DNA of 64,000 bases from Acidobacteriota bacterium (GTDB lineage Bacteria; Acidobacteriota; Terriglobia; Terriglobales; Acidobacteriaceae), in contig JAJXWA010000001.1 of the NCBI GenBank assembly GCA_021781795.1, positions 682,001 to 746,000 on the forward strand. The letters run 5' to 3'. The position numbers were made by a program, and so were the translations under genes. Below the pieces are notes generated by a model that saw nothing but the letters and a program-made list of their open reading frames with translations, ran no database searches and had not been told where the DNA came from. This document shows positions 8,546 to 18,487 of the stretch, piece by piece (the first letter of the stretch is position 1; each line of letters starts with the position of its first letter).

Positions 8546-8650
8546 GCCCCCCAGCGCGTCGCACCGCTCTCTGCATGGCTGTGGGATGAGCTTTGGATGA
8601 GTTCTGAGGGGCTTGGAGTGAACGTCCGAGCGCGATCAGGACGCCAAGCC

Positions 8651-8711
8651 TCGGGGGCTGAAGCCCTGCTGATTCTGCGGACGCTATCGGCATGGCTGAA
8701 GCCGTGCCCTG
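8651..8711. repeat. Two GGCTGAAGCC hairpins
   Basis: The decamer GGCTGAAGCC occurs at 8656-8665 and 8694-8703. Each is the tip of a hairpin with a TGAA loop; the second has the longer stem GGCATGGC/GCCGTGCC. The two are separated by 28 bases. This looks like a further class of intergenic palindromic repeat, distinct from types A and B. Confidence 0.7.
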
Positions 8712-8786
8712 ATACGGGGCGTGGGGTTCCGGATTCCTGTGGGGGATGCCTCTGGCGCAGGCGGCAGGGATGGGCCGCCGAGCGAT

Positions 8787-8820
8787 CCCCGGTCCCCAAG
8801 TGCGAGGGACCGGGGCACCC
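8787..8820 (+). repeat. Intergenic hairpin repeat, type B, copy 2
   Basis: A perfect 10-bp stem CCCCGGTCCC (8787-8796) / GGGACCGGGG (8806-8815) with a 9-base loop, ending in GGGGCACCC (8812-8820). It matches the element at 7177-7208 in both the GGTCC/GGACC core and the tail. Confidence 0.8.
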
Positions 8821-8850
8821 AAAGTGTGGTGGCGGTAGGGTTTTGGGGTT

Positions 8851-8890
8851 CCCACTCATGCGCAAAAGACGCGCATGAATGGGGCCACCC
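8851..8890 (+). repeat. Intergenic hairpin repeat, type A, copy 2
   Basis: CCCACTCATGCGC (8851-8863) pairs with GCGCATGAATGGGG (8871-8884) around an AAAAGAC loop, ending GGGGCCACCC. It closely matches 7097-7138, including the upstream GGTTCC. It lies just beyond the gdhA stop codon and could act as a 3' hairpin for that transcript. Confidence 0.8.
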
Positions 8891-8904
8891 GGCACAGGAA
8901 GTAG

Positions 8905-10182
<1,278 letters not shown>

Positions 10183-10196
10183 ACATTTTCTCCAAT

Positions 10197-10319
10197 TCAA
10201 GTTGCCATCTTGTGGCAACGTCCACCCCGAAAAAATCCCGGCCCTTTGTTCGATGCGCATTCGGCTTCGGGCGTCTGCTCGCTGCCGCGCGTCTTTCGGG
10301 AACCGGATTCGGAGCTCAT
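10197..10319 (-). CDS. Possible small upstream ORF in the gdhA leader (40 aa)
   Basis: A 40-codon frame with an AAGGAG ribosome-binding site seven bases before its ATG ends 14 bases upstream of the gdhA start. The product is polar, starting [10 protein letters not shown] and ending [10 protein letters not shown], without a membrane segment or known motif. Its ribosome-binding site is enclosed by a hairpin, and its final codons form another perfect hairpin. It may be a regulatory leader frame rather than a functional protein. The evidence is arrangement only; no homologue is known to me. Confidence 0.4.
   Translation of the reverse strand: MSSESGSRKTRGSEQTPEAECASNKGPGFFRGGRCHKMAT
10201..10219 (-). 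promoter_or_regulatory. Perfect hairpin immediately upstream of gdhA
   Basis: GTTGCCA and TGGCAAC pair perfectly over 7 bp around a 5-base loop. The hairpin covers the last codons of the small upstream frame and ends 18 bases before the gdhA start codon, so it could influence translation initiation or coupling. No T-run follows, so it is not an obvious terminator. Confidence 0.5.
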
Positions 10320-10320
10320 C

Positions 10321-10357
10321 GGCTCACTCCTTGCAGGGCGCAGGCCCTGCTTGAGCC
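10321..10357 (-). promoter_or_regulatory. Hairpin enclosing the ribosome-binding site of the gdhA upstream ORF
   Basis: Read on the minus strand, GGCTCA (10357-10352) pairs with TGAGCC (10326-10321) and an inner perfect 7-bp stem GCAGGGC/GCCCTGC (10350-10344 with 10339-10333) closes a 4-base loop. The AAGGAG ribosome-binding site of the small frame lies between the two stems. This arrangement could hide or expose that site. Confidence 0.45.
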
Positions 10358-10743
10358 GTTGTGAGTCTAGGTCCAGCCCGGAAAAGTCGTCAAGCAGGCC
10401 GCTCACACCTTCGTAAGGCTTGCCTTCCCGATTTTGCAGTCGTATTGAGAGAAGGAGTAGGGAGATGGAGTCAATGCCCCAAAGGATGCACCGATTTAGT
10501 TACTGCTTTCGCAGTAAATGCTAACTGGATACAACGCAGTAAGCTACACTCTCCACAGGCTTAAGCTTTCTCTAATCCGCGATTTTGCCTGCGGGGAGAT
10601 GCGCGGATCATCGGCGCAAGACTGCAGTGTGGTTTGAGAAGCGCAAGAGCATGGGTGGAGCACGAGGAGCGCTCATTTTTTGCAGTGAGAGCCCAGAGTC
10701 GTGGCGCCGGGTAGTGAGTGTGCCACTACGCAATGGAGCATGG
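10358..10743. other. Divergent intergenic region between gdhA leader and REC-EAL gene
   Basis: This 386-base stretch probably holds both promoters. A frame reading into the REC-EAL gene is open from 10585 but its first 53 residues lack recognisable structure. No other gene or repeat is seen. Confidence 0.4.
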
Positions 10744-11988
10744 ATGGCGGCCGTCAATCACATTCTGGTCGTCGATGACGATGGGGTTGTAGGAGCGCTG
10801 GTGTCGGCGATGGCCCGCAGCATGGGTCTGCACTGCATTGTCACCAAAGATGCTGCCAACTGCCACAGGCTCGTCACTCCCGACACTGCCGTAATTCTGC
10901 TCGATCTGGTGATGCCGGGCATGGATGGCATTGAAGTGCTGCGGCTGCTGGGCGAGAAGAAGTGTGAAGCGCGCATCGTGCTGATGAGCGGCATGGACAA
11001 GAGAGTCATCGAGACGGCCAAGAAGCTGGCGCGGACGCTCGGGCTCCCGGTCATCGGACATCTGCAAAAGCCCTTCGGCATTGAAGACCTTCAGACCGCG
11101 CTTGGAGTGCTGAGCCCCACGGAGTCCGCATCGGTTCCAGATGAGACGCCGATGATTGAATACGACGACGGCGAGTTGCTGGAGGCTTTTGAACATTCCG
11201 AGTTTGTGAACTACTACCAGCCGCAGGTGAGCCTCAAGAATGGGGAGGTGACGGGCGTCGAAGTCCTGTCCCGCTGGGTTCATCCCAAACGAGGCATCAT
11301 TTTGCCGGATCTATTCATCGGGCGCTGTGAATCGATGGGCCTGATCGACAAGCTCTGCTGGATTACGGTCGAGATGGCTCTTGATGACGTGAAGCACTTT
11401 AGGTCCTCGAGCAGCATGTATCCACGGCTTTCTCTGAACGCGTCGGTCTATACGCTGCGTGACCTGAAGTTCCCTGACCGCTTCATGGCGCTTCTGGTTC
11501 GGCATGGATTTCCGGCGGGAAGAATCGTCATTGAGATCACGGAGACCGGGCTGATTCGCGAGCTCGCGCGCACGCTGGACGTGCTGACGCGGCTGCGGAT
11601 GAAGGCGATCCAACTGTCGATCGATGACTTTGGCGCGGGCTATGCCATGATGCAGCAATTGCAGAACATTCCTGCGACCGAGCTGAAGGTCGACATGAGC
11701 CTCGTCCAGAATATGCACGCGAGCGACAGCGATCGCGTGATGGTGGAAAAGACGATTGAGATGGGGCACGAGCTGGGCATGGAGGTCATCGCGGAAGGCG
11801 TGATGACGCATGAGCAACTGATGCTTTTGCGGGCCATGGGCTGCGACGCCGCGCAGGGATTTCTGTTCAGCCGTCCGCTGCCCGCCTCCGAGCTGACCAA
11901 GTGGCTTGCGCGGAAGGACAAGGAAATCGATAAGGGCGATTGGCCCGCTTCCCTGCCCGCAGCGATGGACAGCGACCCTTTACACTGA
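10744..11988 (+). CDS. Response regulator with receiver and EAL domains (cyclic di-GMP phosphodiesterase)
   Basis: A 414-residue cytoplasmic protein. The N-terminal receiver has the acidic pair in ILVVDDDG, the phosphoacceptor Asp in [12 protein letters not shown] and the conserved Lys in LQKPFG. The EAL domain follows with EVLSRW (EVL replacing EAL), [31 protein letters not shown] and EVIAEGV; all metal- and substrate-binding acidic residues appear present, so hydrolysis of cyclic di-GMP to pGpG is plausible. The ATG at 10744 has GGAG five bases upstream; in-frame starts at 10585 and 10651 lack support. No cognate histidine kinase is adjacent. It is followed at once by trpE, probably by chance. 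Confidence 0.9.
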   Translation: MAAVNHILVVDDDGVVGALVSAMARSMGLHCIVTKDAANCHRLVTPDTAVILLDLVMPGMDGIEVLRLLGEKKCEARIVLMSGMDKRVIETAKKLARTLGLPVIGHLQKPFGIEDLQTALGVLSPTESASVPDETPMIEYDDGELLEAFEHSEFVNYYQPQVSLKNGEVTGVEVLSRWVHPKRGIILPDLFIGRCESMGLIDKLCWITVEMALDDVKHFRSSSSMYPRLSLNASVYTLRDLKFPDRFMALLVRHGFPAGRIVIEITETGLIRELARTLDVLTRLRMKAIQLSIDDFGAGYAMMQQLQNIPATELKVDMSLVQNMHASDSDRVMVEKTIEMGHELGMEVIAEGVMTHEQLMLLRAMGCDAAQGFLFSRPLPASELTKWLARKDKEIDKGDWPASLPAAMDSDPLH

Positions 11989-11993
11989 ATCCT

Positions 11994-13547
11994 GTGAAGA
12001 CCACTGCCGCACGCACTCAGCCGAGCCGGAAGGAGTTCCTTGCGCTTGCGAAGGAGCACACTCTGGTTCCCGTCTTTCATACGCTTCCGGCAGACCTGGA
12101 GACGCCGGTGTCTGCGTTTCTACGGGCTGCGTGGCCGGAGCAGGAGTGCTTCCTGCTGGAATCGGTGGAGAACGGCGAGCAGGTGGGGCGCTACACCTTC
12201 ATGGGCTTCAATCCGTACAAGCGGATGGTTGCGCGGGGACGGACGATCTCCATCACCGAGGGGCGTAAGTCCCGCGAGGTAGAAGGAGACATCTTTCAAC
12301 TGATGCAGGAGGCGCTGGGCGGACACAAGCCGGCGCGCATTGCGGGGCTGCCGCCGTTTACTGCGGGCGCAGTGGGATTCCTCTCTTACGACGCAGTGCG
12401 GCTCATCGAGCGGCTGCCCGAGCACGCAAAGGATGAGCTGCATATTCCCGATGCATGCCTGCTGTTTTTTGACGAGGTGCTGGCGTTCGACCACGTCCGC
12501 AAGCAGATCTGGCTGGTTGTGACGGCGGATGTGACGAAGACGCCGCCGTCCAAGGCTTATGCTGACGCAGTGAAGCGGCTGGCCCGCATGGAAATGCGCC
12601 TGAGCCGTCCGCTCGCAAAACTTGCGTCGGCGGGCCGCTCCGCAGGGTCGGGTCTGAAGGTGCTGCATCGAACGAAGAAGGGCGCTTATCAGCGGGCCGT
12701 CGAGCGCATCAAGGAGTACATCGCGGCGGGAGATGTGTTTCAGGCGGTATTGTCGCAGCGATTCGACGTGGAGCCTGGCGTGGACACTTTTCAGGTGTAC
12801 CGCGCGCTGAGGGCGGTGAACCCAAGCCCGTATATGTACTTTTTGCGCGTGGACCCCGTGGGCAAGCCGGGCCGCGCGCGTTCCGGAAAGAGCGGAGGAA
12901 AACGGCCCGCGCCGATGGCCTTTGAGCTTGCCGGCTCATCTCCGGAGCTGCTGGTCCGCGTCCACGATGGCCGGGTTGAATATCGTCCAATTGCGGGAAC
13001 GCGGCCGCGCGGAGCGACGGAGGCCGCCGATCTGGCGCTTGAAAACGAGATGCTGCACGATGAGAAGGAACGCGCGGAACACGTGATGCTAGTGGACCTT
13101 GGCCGCAACGATGTAGGCCGCGTGAGCCAGTATGGAACCGTGCAGGTGGACCGGCTGATGTTCGTGGAACGCTACAGCCACGTGATGCACATCGTGAGCT
13201 CGATTCACGGAATGCTTAAGCCGGAGCTGACGGCCATTGATGCGCTGCGAGCATGCTTTCCGGCTGGCACGCTGAGCGGGGCCCCGAAGGTGCGGGCGAT
13301 GGAGATCATCGATGAACTGGAACCGGCCCGGCGCGGAATCTACGGAGGCGCGGTGCTCTACGCTGATTTCTCAGGGAACCTGGACTCGTGCATCGCAATT
13401 CGTTCGCTGCTGACCCAGAAGGGCAAGGGGTACATTCAGTCCGGAGCGGGCATTGTGGCGGATTCAGTTCCGGAGATGGAACACCAGGAGTCGCTCAACA
13501 AGGCTCAGGCGGTGATTCGCGCGATTCGGCAGGCGCGCGAGATGTAG
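11994..13547 (+). CDS. trpE: Anthranilate synthase component I
   Basis: A 517-residue enzyme that, with the glutamine amidotransferase TrpG, converts chorismate to anthranilate for tryptophan synthesis. Seen are the N-terminal regulatory region (FLLESVENGEQVGRYTFMG, where the LLES element binds feedback tryptophan), and the chorismate-binding domain with GDVFQAVLSQRF, SSPELLVRV, IAGTRPRG, LGRNDVGRV and FPAGTLSGAPK. GTG at 11994 was chosen because an upstream in-frame ATG at 11940 lies inside the EAL gene. An insertion rich in Gly/Arg/Lys (near residue 300) is unusual but in frame. trpG lies about 1 kb downstream in convergent orientation. Confidence 0.95.
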   Translation: MKTTAARTQPSRKEFLALAKEHTLVPVFHTLPADLETPVSAFLRAAWPEQECFLLESVENGEQVGRYTFMGFNPYKRMVARGRTISITEGRKSREVEGDIFQLMQEALGGHKPARIAGLPPFTAGAVGFLSYDAVRLIERLPEHAKDELHIPDACLLFFDEVLAFDHVRKQIWLVVTADVTKTPPSKAYADAVKRLARMEMRLSRPLAKLASAGRSAGSGLKVLHRTKKGAYQRAVERIKEYIAAGDVFQAVLSQRFDVEPGVDTFQVYRALRAVNPSPYMYFLRVDPVGKPGRARSGKSGGKRPAPMAFELAGSSPELLVRVHDGRVEYRPIAGTRPRGATEAADLALENEMLHDEKERAEHVMLVDLGRNDVGRVSQYGTVQVDRLMFVERYSHVMHIVSSIHGMLKPELTAIDALRACFPAGTLSGAPKVRAMEIIDELEPARRGIYGGAVLYADFSGNLDSCIAIRSLLTQKGKGYIQSGAGIVADSVPEMEHQESLNKAQAVIRAIRQAREM

Positions 13548-13597
13548 AAGCGCGGTGGGTGCAACGTGAAGCGCAGATCCAGATCCCGAATATCCTG

Positions 13598-14533
13598 CTA
13601 CAAGTGAAAGAGCTTATGAAAGAAGCGGCCCATCCGATGGAAGACGCCGGGCTTCTTTGCCGCAGGCGCAGTGGTGTTGACACCCGGCTGTGCCGCTGAC
13701 GAGGCAGAAGGTTCGGACGCCACAGGCTGCGCTGGTGCGTTGAAGACCAGCGGCGGCGTGGCAGGGTGATTTGCTGCGGAGTTGGACGCTGCCGGAGCCG
13801 GAGCCGGAGCGGGCGTAGGTGCGAGGCCTTCACTCTGGGCTAATGGAAAATCATTTCCCTTGACCTCTGCGGCGGCGGGTGGGCAGCCGCATGGCTCCTT
13901 CGCGCTGTCGCTGACCTCATGGACGCTTCCATGAAGGAGCAGAACGCGCTGCCCCGGACGAACACTGTACGTGCCGCCGTCAAAGGCACTAGTGACGAGA
14001 ACGGAGGGTCCGCCGCCGGGATTATCGATGCAGGTATCGCCATGATCCGCGACGCGGGCCTTCAGGTCAGCCTTGCCGGGTCCGCTGAGCTGGATGCGGA
14101 AGTCAGGGGTCATCAGGACATCGGCGGTATTTGCATCCGCAAAGCTGACTTCCAGAGCGCCGTGGTCCATGGCCATCATGAGGCCCGGCGCGGAGCCAGC
14201 GGAACTGCCAGAGGCAGAGGCGAGCCGGACGGAAGTGGATTGACAGACGCGCAGGCTTCCGCGGCGAGGCAACTGCACCGTGGCGGGCTGGGAACCGGCG
14301 GTAATCTGACCGCTGGCTGCGATGACCGCCTTGCCTGCGGTGACCTGCAAGGCACCGGTTACGGTGGGTCCGGCGCCAGATTTGTCGTCGCCGAGCTGCA
14401 CGATGGCAATCGGACTGACCGAGGTGGAAGGCGGCGTTGTAGACGGGGCCTGAGCCTGCGCGCGGGCGGGCATGGACAGGGACGCAAGGACAACGATGAG
14501 GAGCAAATGGATGAATCGAGGTTCGTTCATCAC
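13598..14533 (-). CDS. Secreted hypothetical protein with FecR-like core and Pro/Ala-rich tail
   Basis: A 311-residue protein with a signal peptide (LLLIVVLASLSMPARAQAQ). After a short linker a beta-rich central region (about residues 60-215) contains LPRRGSLRVCQSTSVRL, GALEVSFA and VLVTSAFDGGTYSVRPGQ, resembling FecR-type beta-helical domains. A long Pro/Ala/Thr-rich segment follows, with an unusual ten-residue APTPAPAPAP run, and a basic amphipathic C-terminus (HRMGRFFHKLFHL). The tail could contact membrane or DNA-free polyanions, but that is speculation. It sits between trpE and trpG on the trpG strand, 34 bp after trpG, so it may be co-transcribed with trpG. Confidence 0.65.
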   Translation of the reverse strand: MMNEPRFIHLLLIVVLASLSMPARAQAQAPSTTPPSTSVSPIAIVQLGDDKSGAGPTVTGALQVTAGKAVIAASGQITAGSQPATVQLPRRGSLRVCQSTSVRLASASGSSAGSAPGLMMAMDHGALEVSFADANTADVLMTPDFRIQLSGPGKADLKARVADHGDTCIDNPGGGPSVLVTSAFDGGTYSVRPGQRVLLLHGSVHEVSDSAKEPCGCPPAAAEVKGNDFPLAQSEGLAPTPAPAPAPAASNSAANHPATPPLVFNAPAQPVASEPSASSAAQPGVNTTAPAAKKPGVFHRMGRFFHKLFHL

Positions 14534-14567
14534 GGAATCGGCCTGCCTGAAGTGAAGTGCATGTCCG

Positions 14568-15143
<576 letters not shown>

Positions 15144-15228
15144 GACTGCTTCCAGTGTATCGCGAGGCGTGCGGCGCTCAGTTGCACGCACGGGTATCGG
15201 TCTGCGAGACTGGCGATGGCGCAACGCA

Positions 15229-15510
15229 ATGGTCCTTCATTTCCTGATTCAAGGCCGCGTGCAGGGGGTTGGCTTTCGCTGGTTTGTGCAGCGCGAGGCC
15301 AGCGAGCTGAGCCTTTGCGGCTGGGTGCGCAACACGGAAGACGGAGACGTGGAGGTTGTTGCGTCCGGGTCGTTGGAGGATCTCAACGAGCTGCGTGCGA
15401 GTCTCCGGAAGGGTCCAAGAGGCAGCCGCGTGGACCGCGTCATGGAGCATTATCTGAAGGACGAAGAAGCCGCTGCACTCGATGCCTTTCGGATTGAAGG
15501 CGCGTGGTGA
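15229..15510 (+). CDS. acyP: Acylphosphatase
   Basis: A 93-residue enzyme of the usual length that hydrolyses carboxyl-phosphate bonds such as in acetyl phosphate or carbamoyl phosphate. The signature [16 protein letters not shown] contains the phosphate-binding loop and catalytic R17; [13 protein letters not shown] carries catalytic N35. The ATG at 15229 fits the family start. It is divergent from trpG across 85 bp, which must hold both promoters. Confidence 0.92.
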   Translation: MVLHFLIQGRVQGVGFRWFVQREASELSLCGWVRNTEDGDVEVVASGSLEDLNELRASLRKGPRGSRVDRVMEHYLKDEEAAALDAFRIEGAW

Positions 15511-15667
15511 GGGCGGGACGCTCATTGCAGAGAACGCATCAGCGAGCAAGTAATGACTGGCAGCGCCTTCTATAATGCATGGAGAAGGCGAAGTTCACAC
15601 CGGCCAATTCCACTGCACAGATCTCTGACGAACAGAGCTGATACGGACAACAGGAGCGAGCGGACGC

Positions 15668-16216
15668 ATGCGCGATAAAGCCGAACCGATCAATGTAGAG
15701 GCACTGAAGGCGCTGGTGCGCACGGTGCCGGATTTTCCCAAGCCCGGGATTCTCTTCTATGACATTACGACGCTGCTGAAGGACAAGACCGGTTTTGCGC
15801 AACTGATCGACGCGCTTGCGGCGCATTACATTGAACGCAAGATTGATCTGGTGCTGGGGATTGAGGCTCGGGGATTCATCTTCGGTCCGGCGCTTGCGTA
15901 TCGGCTCAATGCGGGCTTCGTTCCGGTGCGCAAGCCGCGCAAGCTGCCTGCACCGGTGGCGCGCGTAACCTACGATCTCGAATACGGATCGGACACGCTT
16001 GAGATCCACATGGACGCGATCAAGCCCGGCCAGCGCGTGGTTTTGGTAGACGACCTGCTCGCGACGGGCGGCACGATGGACGCGACCGTCAAGCTGGTAA
16101 AGCAACTGGGCGGGGAGATTGCCGGGCTCGGATTTGCGGTCGAGCTCGACTTCCTGAAGGGCCGATCGCGTTTTCCGGAGTACGACGTGTTCAGCCTGCT
16201 GCATTACGACGAGTAG
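15668..16216 (+). CDS. apt: Adenine phosphoribosyltransferase
   Basis: A 182-residue purine-salvage enzyme that makes AMP from adenine and PRPP in the cytoplasm. Diagnostic features are [18 protein letters not shown] near the N-terminus, [14 protein letters not shown], and the PRPP-binding loop [13 protein letters not shown] (residues 124-136). A CAGGAG sequence lies upstream of the ATG, slightly far. It stands alone, convergent with the response regulator gene 13 bp away. Confidence 0.95.
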   Translation: MRDKAEPINVEALKALVRTVPDFPKPGILFYDITTLLKDKTGFAQLIDALAAHYIERKIDLVLGIEARGFIFGPALAYRLNAGFVPVRKPRKLPAPVARVTYDLEYGSDTLEIHMDAIKPGQRVVLVDDLLATGGTMDATVKLVKQLGGEIAGLGFAVELDFLKGRSRFPEYDVFSLLHYDE

Positions 16217-16229
16217 GGCGGCAGGCCGA

Positions 16230-16994
16230 CTAGGATTCAGCGGGGGGCGCGGCCTCTGCGTGCGAGGCGGCATTTTCTTCAGCTGCCTCGAGCATCTGCG
16301 CATCGGCGAAGCGGTAACCCACATACACATCCGTGAGCAGGTAGACGGGGTTGGAAGGATCGTCTTCAATCTTCTTCCGCAACTGCCGCACGAACGTGCG
16401 CAGGTACTCGACCTCTTCGCGGCAATCCGCGCCCCAGACAGCGGTGAGCAGTTTAGCGTAAGTCACGACGCGGCCGGCACGGCTCATGAGGCAATAGAGG
16501 ATATCAAACTCCTTGCGGGTGAGGTGGAGGGCCTGACCGCGCTTGGTGACGCTGCGGCGCGCCGGGGTGAGGCGAATCTCACCAATCTCGATGGGCGCAT
16601 CTTCTGCGCGCGCAGGCGCGTGCACGCGGCGGTAGGCCGTCCGGATGCGCGCAATCAGCTCTCTCACGCTGAACGGCTTGGTGACGTAATCGTCTGCGCC
16701 AAGCTCCAATGCCTCGACTTTCTGTTCTTCGGCTTCGCGTACGGTGACCATCAGCACGGGCAGGCGCGGAGCCGAGGCGCGAATCCGTCGCAGGGTCTCG
16801 ATGCCGCCGATGCCGGGCATATTGATGTCGAGCAGGACCACATCGACGGCGTTGGACTGGAGAAACTGCAGCGCCTCTTCTCCGCGCGATGCTTCAAAGA
16901 CCTGAAAGCCGAGTTCGGTAAGCGGAGGCCGCAACGCTCGGCGGATGGCAGCTTCATCATCGACAATCAGGACACGAACGACAGGCTGATTCAT
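16230..16994 (-). CDS. OmpR-family response regulator, KdpE-like
   Basis: A 254-residue DNA-binding regulator. The receiver has the acidic pair in LIVDDEAAI, phosphoacceptor D56 in LLDINMPG, and the Lys in TKPFS. The winged-helix output domain includes LTRKEFDILYCLM, AVWG, VEYLRTFVRQLRKKIEDDP and a final GYRF, the pattern seen in KdpE. A 25-residue acidic/Ala-rich tail is appended. Its ATG overlaps the stop of the kinase gene by four bases (ATGA), so they form one operon. No kdpFABC genes are in the window, so the target is unknown; the divergent porin and permease genes are candidates. Confidence 0.9.
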   Translation of the reverse strand: MNQPVVRVLIVDDEAAIRRALRPPLTELGFQVFEASRGEEALQFLQSNAVDVVLLDINMPGIGGIETLRRIRASAPRLPVLMVTVREAEEQKVEALELGADDYVTKPFSVRELIARIRTAYRRVHAPARAEDAPIEIGEIRLTPARRSVTKRGQALHLTRKEFDILYCLMSRAGRVVTYAKLLTAVWGADCREEVEYLRTFVRQLRKKIEDDPSNPVYLLTDVYVGYRFADAQMLEAAEENAASHAEAAPPAES

Positions 16995-18487
16995 AGTGCT
17001 TTCCTTTTTTGCTCAGAGTGCGGAATGGCTGCGTAGAACGTTGTGCCCTCTTCCTCATCGCTGGTGACCCAGACGTGCCCACCGTGAATGGACGCGACGC
17101 GCTTGGCGACAGAAAGGCCGATGCCGGTGCCTGCTGCCCTTGTCAAGGAACTTGCCGAACGATAGTAGCGATCGAAGATTCTCTCGCGGTCCTCCATCGG
17201 AATCACCGGGCCGTAGCTGTGCACCGAGAACAGGACCTCCTGCTTCATCTTTGCCGCGCGAATCGTAATGGTCGTTCCATAGATGGAGTACTTGCACGCA
17301 TTGTCAATATACTGCGTCAGCAGCATCACCATCAGCTGCCGGTCGCAACAGACGATGAGCGCATCGTCGGGAACCTCGATCGCGACCTTCATGCTGGCGA
17401 GGCGGTCGCTGAGGCTGGCGACGACTTCATCGACGAGGGATGCGACTCCGATTGGCTCCGCATGAATGGTCACCTCGCCGGCGTCGAGGCGGGCGGTGGT
17501 GAGGAGGCGGGCGGTGAGTTCGTTCAACAGGCCCGTCTGCTCATCAATCAGGCTGACCAGGTCAGACTGCGCAGCAGAGAGCTTGCCCATCTCACTGAGC
17601 CCCGTGGATGCGGCGCGGATGGCCGTGAGCGGCGTCTTGTAGGCGTGCGCGAGGCTGTCGAGGACGGTGGAGCGCAACTGCTCGGTTCGTCGCTCCGTTT
17701 CGATACGGCTTTCATTGGCGAATGCTCTGTAGCGATCGAAGGTGATGGCAATGAGGGATGCAATTGCGTTGCAAGTCAGCGGGCTGATCTCTCCGCGCAC
17801 GACGAGGCTCCCAATGGGGATATTGCCGAGGCGAAGCACGCGGCGGCTGATTCCGGTGACGGGGTCATCGTCGGAGGTCTCGAAGTAGTAGACGTTCTGC
17901 GCAATCTCCTGGGGGTTTTCGTGCCAGTAGCCGGCCTGATAGGTCTCATGCAGGTCCGAATCGAAGACAACGACTGCTTCCAACGCGAAGATTTCATGCA
18001 CCAACTCGGCAAGCTGGGCGCCCGGCTCAACGTGAAGATTCATCTGCAGGGTGCGCCGCGTGAACTCGTAAAGGTCATGCATCTGATCTCCCCACGACTC
18101 TGCGCTGCGAGCATGTCGCGTGACGCGGGCGGAGAGACGGCTGATGACCAGCGCAGTTCCGACGAAGACGAGGAGGGTCACGGTGGCCGCGGGATCGCGC
18201 GCGGGGCCAAGCAGCGAATTGTGCGCCGTGAAATAGCTCTGCACGAGGACTGCGGAGAGCGAGACGATGACAGCCTGCCAGAAGCCGCTGAGCAGAGCGG
18301 TGGGAACCACAATCAGAAGACACAGCAGCTCTGAGACCGGCAGCAACCACTGGAACCAGTGGGCGAGCAGACCCACCATGAAGACAGCGAGGATGCCGAG
18401 GGCGCATTCGAGAACGAAGAGCAAGACCCTGGACCCGGAGCCGCTTCTTCTGGCCGCGGAGCGTATTGCTTGTAAGGAGATTCCCAA
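16991..18487 (-). CDS. Membrane sensor histidine kinase with DUF4118 (KdpD-like C-terminal half)
   Basis: A 498-residue kinase. The N-terminus carries four transmembrane helices of the DUF4118/KdpD type (LLFVLECALGILAVFMVGLL to VTLLVFVGTALVIS, residues about 20-115), a GAF-like middle, the HisKA box with the phospho-accepting His in SLAHAYKTPLTA, and an HATPase domain with a DNACKYS N-box and GTGIGLSVAK G-box. The Usp/KdpD sensor domains found in full-length KdpD are absent. TTG at 18487 has AAGGAG five bases upstream; a longer frame begins at 18586. It pairs with the following KdpE-like regulator. Confidence 0.88.
   Translation of the reverse strand: MGISLQAIRSAARRSGSGSRVLLFVLECALGILAVFMVGLLAHWFQWLLPVSELLCLLIVVPTALLSGFWQAVIVSLSAVLVQSYFTAHNSLLGPARDPAATVTLLVFVGTALVISRLSARVTRHARSAESWGDQMHDLYEFTRRTLQMNLHVEPGAQLAELVHEIFALEAVVVFDSDLHETYQAGYWHENPQEIAQNVYYFETSDDDPVTGISRRVLRLGNIPIGSLVVRGEISPLTCNAIASLIAITFDRYRAFANESRIETERRTEQLRSTVLDSLAHAYKTPLTAIRAASTGLSEMGKLSAAQSDLVSLIDEQTGLLNELTARLLTTARLDAGEVTIHAEPIGVASLVDEVVASLSDRLASMKVAIEVPDDALIVCCDRQLMVMLLTQYIDNACKYSIYGTTITIRAAKMKQEVLFSVHSYGPVIPMEDRERIFDRYYRSASSLTRAAGTGIGLSVAKRVASIHGGHVWVTSDEEEGTTFYAAIPHSEQKRKAL

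Larger units (their letters stand above)
8546..8904. other. Repeat-rich intergenic region
   Basis: This 359-base gap between the secreted hypothetical protein and gdhA (convergent) holds no gene. It contains three adjacent inverted-repeat elements, listed separately, which together fill most of its right half. Confidence 0.7.

Noticed and set aside
17009-18334. 441-codon open frame antisense to the histidine kinase gene
   Set aside because: Shadow frame. The kinase motifs on the opposite strand are complete and in order.
16230-18487. Regulation of a potassium KdpFABC pump
   Set aside because: The pair looks KdpDE-like, but no kdpFABC gene is in the window and the kinase lacks the N-terminal KdpD domain, so the potassium role was not called.
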